Below are positions 60,822-64,000 of a stretch of 64,000 nt of DNA, in pieces. The translations under genes were made by a program, and so were the position numbers. Positions within the stretch are counted from its first letter, which is position 1; every line of letters starts with the position of its first letter. The stretch is taken from the NCBI RefSeq assembly GCF_020400655.1, contig NZ_JAINRC010000029.1:22975-86974 (forward strand), given 5' to 3'. Origin of the DNA: Streptomyces spinosus. Its GTDB lineage: Bacteria; Actinomycetota; Actinomycetes; Streptomycetales; Streptomycetaceae. The notes under the pieces are model-generated. The model had not been told where the DNA came from, ran no database searches, and saw nothing but the letters and a program-made list of their open reading frames with translations.

Positions 60822-63203
60822 TTAGGGAATGGCCAGCTCGGCCCAGATGGTCTTCCCGGACGCGGTGTAGCGCGTGCCCCAGCGCTGGGACATCTGGGCG
60901 ACGAGGAAGAGCCCGCGGCCACCCTCGTCGTCCCGCCGCGCCCGCCGCAGATGGGGTGCGGTGTGCGCGTTGTCGGAGACCTCGCACAGCAGGCAGCGGT
61001 CCCTGATCAGCCGCAGCATGACCGGCCCGGAGGCGTACCGGATGCTGTTGGTGACCAGCTCGCTCACCACGAGCGCCGCGCTGAACGACAGGTCGGACAG
61101 GCCCCAGTCGGCCAACTGGCGCTCGGTGCCCGTGCGGGCCCGCGCCACCATGGCGGGGTCCGGCGGCAGCTCAAGGTCCGCCACACGGTCGTCGCCGAGC
61201 CGCCGGGTGCGCACGAGCAGCAGCGTGGCGTCGTCGGTCTGCGGACCGGGCGGCCGGGCCGTGAGCGCGCGGTCGCACAGCTCCTCCAGCGGGCACCGCT
61301 GCCAGGTGAGCACATGGGCCAGGCGGTCGATGCCGCTGTCGATGTCGGTGTGCCGGTCCTCCACGACCCCGTCGGTGAAGAACGCCACCACGCTGCCGCC
61401 GGCCAGACTCAGCTCGACGTTCTCGTAGGGCAGGCCGCCCAGTCCGAGCGGCGGCCCCGGCGCCAGCGCCGACAAGGCCACCGAGCCGCTCGCATCGGCC
61501 ACGATCGGCGGGGGATGGCCCGCGCTCGCCCACACGCACCGGCCGCCGACCGGGTCGTAGATCGCGTACAGACAGGTCACCCCGAGCGTCTCGTCGCCCA
61601 GTCCGCCGTCGGCGTCGGAGTCCGAGTCCTGCGCGACCAGGGCGTCCAGCCGGGTGAGCAGTTCGGCCGGGTCCAGGTCCAGCAGGGCCAGGGTCCGTAC
61701 GGTGGCGCGCAGCCGGCCCATGGTCGCGGCCGCGTGCACCCCGTGGCCCACCACGTCGCCGACGGTCAGGCCCACCCTGGCGCCGGACAGCGGGATCAGG
61801 TCGAACCAGTCGCCGCCCACGCCCACGCGACTGTCGGCGGGCAGGTAGCGGTACGCCACGTCGACCGCGCTCTGCTCGGGCAGGTGCCGGGGCAGCAGGC
61901 TCCGCTGGAGTACGAGGGCCGCCGCGTGCTGGCTGGTGTACCGGCGGGCGTTGTCGATGCCGACGGCGGCCCGCTCGGCCAGTTCCACCGCTAGCGTCTG
62001 CTCCTCGGGCCCGAAGCGGTCGGGGTTGCTGCTGCGCAGGAAGGTGGCGAGGCCCAGCACCGCGTTCCGGGTGAGCAGCGGGACGAAGAGGCAGCAGCGC
62101 GAGCCGGCCGCTCCCGTCCCGTCCGGTGCCCCGCACGGGTCGGCGTGGACGACGGGGCGGCTGGTGGCCAGGCTCCGCGCCTGCGGTGACGAGGGCGGGT
62201 AGGAGACGGGACTGGTCCGGAACTCCTCCGGCGTCCGGCCGTGCATCCGCAGCAGGCTGTGTCCCGGCGCGGACCCCGTGGGCGGCTGCCGGCCCTCGAT
62301 GACCGCCGGCGGCAGGTCCACCAGCACCTCGTCGGCCAGCTGCGGTACCGCCACGTCCGCGAGCTCCGCGGCCGTACGGCGTACGTCCAGCGAGGCACCG
62401 ATGCGCTTGCCCGCCCGGACGAGCAGCGACAGCCGTTCCTGGGCGCGGTAGCGGTCGGTGATGTCCAGGGACTCCTCGAAGACTCCCAGCAGTTCACCGC
62501 GGGCGTCCACGAGCCGGTGGTACGAACAGGACCAGACGTGCTCGCGCACCGGGTCGGCGGGGGCACGCCCGCGGTAGTGCATGCCCATGATCGGCTCGCC
62601 CGTCGTCAGCACGTGTTCCATGATCTGGTCTTCGTCCGGAGGGTGGTGGCGGGAGATGAACTCGCCCTCCGGGAAGAGATCCGCGGCCGGCCGGCCGATG
62701 TACTGGGCGATCCCCGCCAGCTCCAGATCGGTGGAGACGTTCCCCCAGACGACGCGCATGTCGGTGTCGAAGATCGTCAGGCCCACGGCGGACTCGGTCG
62801 CCAGCCCCTGCAGCATCGCCAGCTGCGCCTCCCAGCCGCGCTGCGTGTCCAGGTCGGCCGCGACCACGACGGTCGCGGCGGCGCCCCGGTGCGCGAGCGG
62901 GCTGAACGTCACGGCCGCGCGCAGGGTCCGTCCGTCCCGGCGGCACAGGTCCAGGACGGTGCCGCGGGGCCCGTGGCCCTTGCAGAGCTTGCAGAGGGTG
63001 GACAGCCGCTGTCCGGGGGCCGCTGACAGCAGCCGGGCGGCCGGCTGCCCGAGCACCTCCTCGGGGGAGTGCCCGAGCAGGCGCTGGGCCGAGGACCCCC
63101 AGCCGGAGACGCGGCCTTCGGCGTCCAGTACCGCGGCGGCGGCCTTGGAGAGGTCCAGCGGACTGTGGAAATCGACGTTGGCGGCATGCGGAAAACGATC
63201 CAT
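60822..63203 (-). CDS. PAS-PAS-GAF-PP2C-HATPase phosphatase (SpoIIE family)
   Basis: A 793-aa cytoplasmic relative of the protein at 57968. It has two PAS domains (about 18-120 and 130-235), GAF (255-420), PP2C_SIG (430-650: GGDWFDLIPLSG, GDVVGHGVHA, FTDGVVED) and HATPase_c_2 (670-793: VVSELVTNSIRYAS, GGRGLFLVAQMSQRWG). The first PAS carries a cysteine cluster, C71, C74 and C87, which could hold a metal or sense redox. GGGAAG lies upstream of the ATG. There are 52 bp to the next gene, so one operon is likely. Confidence 0.88.
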   Translation of the reverse strand: MDRFPHAANVDFHSPLDLSKAAAAVLDAEGRVSGWGSSAQRLLGHSPEEVLGQPAARLLSAAPGQRLSTLCKLCKGHGPRGTVLDLCRRDGRTLRAAVTFSPLAHRGAAATVVVAADLDTQRGWEAQLAMLQGLATESAVGLTIFDTDMRVVWGNVSTDLELAGIAQYIGRPAADLFPEGEFISRHHPPDEDQIMEHVLTTGEPIMGMHYRGRAPADPVREHVWSCSYHRLVDARGELLGVFEESLDITDRYRAQERLSLLVRAGKRIGASLDVRRTAAELADVAVPQLADEVLVDLPPAVIEGRQPPTGSAPGHSLLRMHGRTPEEFRTSPVSYPPSSPQARSLATSRPVVHADPCGAPDGTGAAGSRCCLFVPLLTRNAVLGLATFLRSSNPDRFGPEEQTLAVELAERAAVGIDNARRYTSQHAAALVLQRSLLPRHLPEQSAVDVAYRYLPADSRVGVGGDWFDLIPLSGARVGLTVGDVVGHGVHAAATMGRLRATVRTLALLDLDPAELLTRLDALVAQDSDSDADGGLGDETLGVTCLYAIYDPVGGRCVWASAGHPPPIVADASGSVALSALAPGPPLGLGGLPYENVELSLAGGSVVAFFTDGVVEDRHTDIDSGIDRLAHVLTWQRCPLEELCDRALTARPPGPQTDDATLLLVRTRRLGDDRVADLELPPDPAMVARARTGTERQLADWGLSDLSFSAALVVSELVTNSIRYASGPVMLRLIRDRCLLCEVSDNAHTAPHLRRARRDDEGGRGLFLVAQMSQRWGTRYTASGKTIWAELAIP

Positions 63204-63348
63204 GGCACCGCTTCCCTCCGTGCTCCCTCAGCATCCCGTGCCGGGCTGCGGACGACAACCGCACGGGTGACGGCCCCGGCGCCCCGATGCCGTGGCGGGC
63301 CTCGGGCGCGGCGAGTCGCACGGCTCGGCCGGTGCCGTGGCGGGCCGG

Positions 63349-63717
63349 TCAGCCGGCCTTCTTCCACCGCGGCCACTGCTCCAGCGCGGTGGTGACGCGT
63401 TCCGTCAGAAGCGGGACGGTCCTCGTCGCCTGTTCGTAGGCGGCGTCGAGGTCTTCCGGCATCTTCGTGTTGCGCCGCACGTCGTCGGTGTCCGAGTCGA
63501 GCACGGACGTGCACTCACGGGCCGCGTCCCGGCCCTTGGCCAGCAGGGCGGACCACGCGCGGCCCAGGTCGGGGTCGGGGACGCCCAGATGGCGCCGGGC
63601 GGTGGCCGTGTCGCGGGCGAGAGAGCACGGCCGGCCGGGCGCGGCCCCGCAGACCGGTGCATGGGTCCGCGGGGCCTCGGTGGGGCCGTGCTCGGGGACG
63701 GGCGGACAGCGGCGCAT
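63349..63717 (-). CDS. Hypothetical protein
   Basis: A 122-aa protein, mostly helical and soluble, without a recognised domain (SLARDTATARRHLGVPDPDL, then DAAYEQATRTVPLLTERV). GAAGGGG lies seven bases before the ATG, which supports translation. Two cysteines (in PVCGA and RPCSLA) and a further one (RECTSV) are present. Confidence 0.55.
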   Translation of the reverse strand: MRRCPPVPEHGPTEAPRTHAPVCGAAPGRPCSLARDTATARRHLGVPDPDLGRAWSALLAKGRDAARECTSVLDSDTDDVRRNTKMPEDLDAAYEQATRTVPLLTERVTTALEQWPRWKKAG

Positions 63718-63921
63718 CAACTGACCCCTTCGGCGTCGGCACCCGGCTCTTGCTTGAGGCCCTGGCGGCTGGGCCGGAGGGCGGCCATCGGGGCGGGCCG
63801 AGCGGGTGACGGTACGGGGAGGCGGGCCGGGGTCCGCGGGGACGTGACACCGCGGGCGGTGGACGCCGCCGACCCCGGTCGGAGCAGCGGAATACGCGGA
63901 GGCGCGGCCCTGTTGCGGGGG

Positions 63922-63939
63922 TATAGTTGAAACGTCAAC
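63922..63939 (+). promoter_or_regulatory. TATAGT -10 element and GTTGAAACGTCAAC inverted repeat
   Basis: TATAGT at 63922-63927 overlaps the inverted repeat GTTGA-AACG-TCAAC at 63926-63939, about 22 bp before the ATG of the luciferase-like gene. It is probably a promoter with an overlapping repressor site. Confidence 0.5.
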
Positions 63940-63961
63940 CTCTTGGAAGGGTGGAGGACGG

Positions 63962-64000
63962 ATGCAGTTCGGCATCTTCACGGTCGGTGATGTGACCCTC
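63962..64000 (+). CDS. Luciferase-like (LLM-class) flavin monooxygenase, 5' end only
   Basis: The first 13 codons are visible: MQFGIFTVGDVTL, the opening strand of LLM-class flavin-dependent oxidoreductases. GGAGG lies just before the ATG. The gene continues beyond the window. Confidence 0.55.
   Translation, partial: MQFGIFTVGDVTL

Noticed and set aside
1..64000. CRISPR arrays, rRNA or tRNA genes, prophage structural genes
   Set aside because: No spaced direct repeats, no rRNA-like blocks and no capsid, tail or terminase motifs were seen. The holin-like gene at 30338 belongs to a common chromosomal family.

Overview
The window is about 70% GC, uses GTG and TTG starts, has many ATGA stop/start overlaps and some apparently leaderless genes, and encodes SigB/SigF-type sigma factors, RsbW-like ATPases and SpoIIE-type phosphatases. 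This points to an actinomycete, almost certainly Streptomyces. The broken genes, IS remnants and duplicated genes suggest an accessory, rearranged region; a chromosome-arm location is inference.

Region 1 (0-34.6 kb) reads as a stress and alternative-respiration island. It holds three SigB/SigF-type sigma genes (86-1003, 15936-16782, 24177-24986), two near-duplicate pyruvate-oxidase-like ThDP enzymes (1144-2949, 17257-19056), two SDRs, a GH15 hydrolase and a minimal cytochrome c oxidase (ctaC, ctaD and two small membrane proteins). It also has an orphan cytochrome b (qcrB), a hopanoid C-3 methylase-like radical SAM enzyme, and an operon of ThDP enzyme, enolase-superfamily enzyme, FAD/Fe-S dehydrogenase and hemerythrin. 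It continues with an SPW membrane protein, a MarR regulator, an anti-sigma-like ATPase, a PP2C phosphatase, a holin-like protein, a ClC channel and a penicillin-binding transpeptidase. Eight copies of a 13-bp palindrome (consensus TTGCAyArtgCAA) lie in the intergenic regions of this island, next to two sigma genes, marR/SPW, the ATPase, the phosphatase, the ClC gene and the transpeptidase. I propose they form a local MarR-type regulon.

Region 2 (34.6-43.97 kb) is a mosaic. It has a 5'-truncated SulP transporter, two 86-bp direct repeats about 6.7 kb apart, an IS5-type element with frameshifts, a second decayed transposase and a stub of an MHS-family transporter. Between the repeats sit an unrecognised protein, a coiled-coil membrane protein and a Ser/Thr kinase, which form a candidate accessory module, and a DUF6584-like gene.

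Region 3 (43.97-57.1 kb) holds export and signalling systems: a LolD/FtsX-type ABC transporter divergent from a NarL-type two-component pair, remnants of CBS and PNPOx-family genes, a DHA2 MFS pump divergent from its TetR, a second two-component pair followed by an ABC transporter, and a DedA-PAP2-PAP2 operon behind a perfect 37-bp palindrome.

Region 4 (57.5-64 kb) has a small monooxygenase, two large PAS-GAF-PP2C-HATPase signalling proteins in tandem, a hypothetical gene, and the first 13 codons of a luciferase-like monooxygenase that runs off the window. No tRNA, rRNA or CRISPR array was found.
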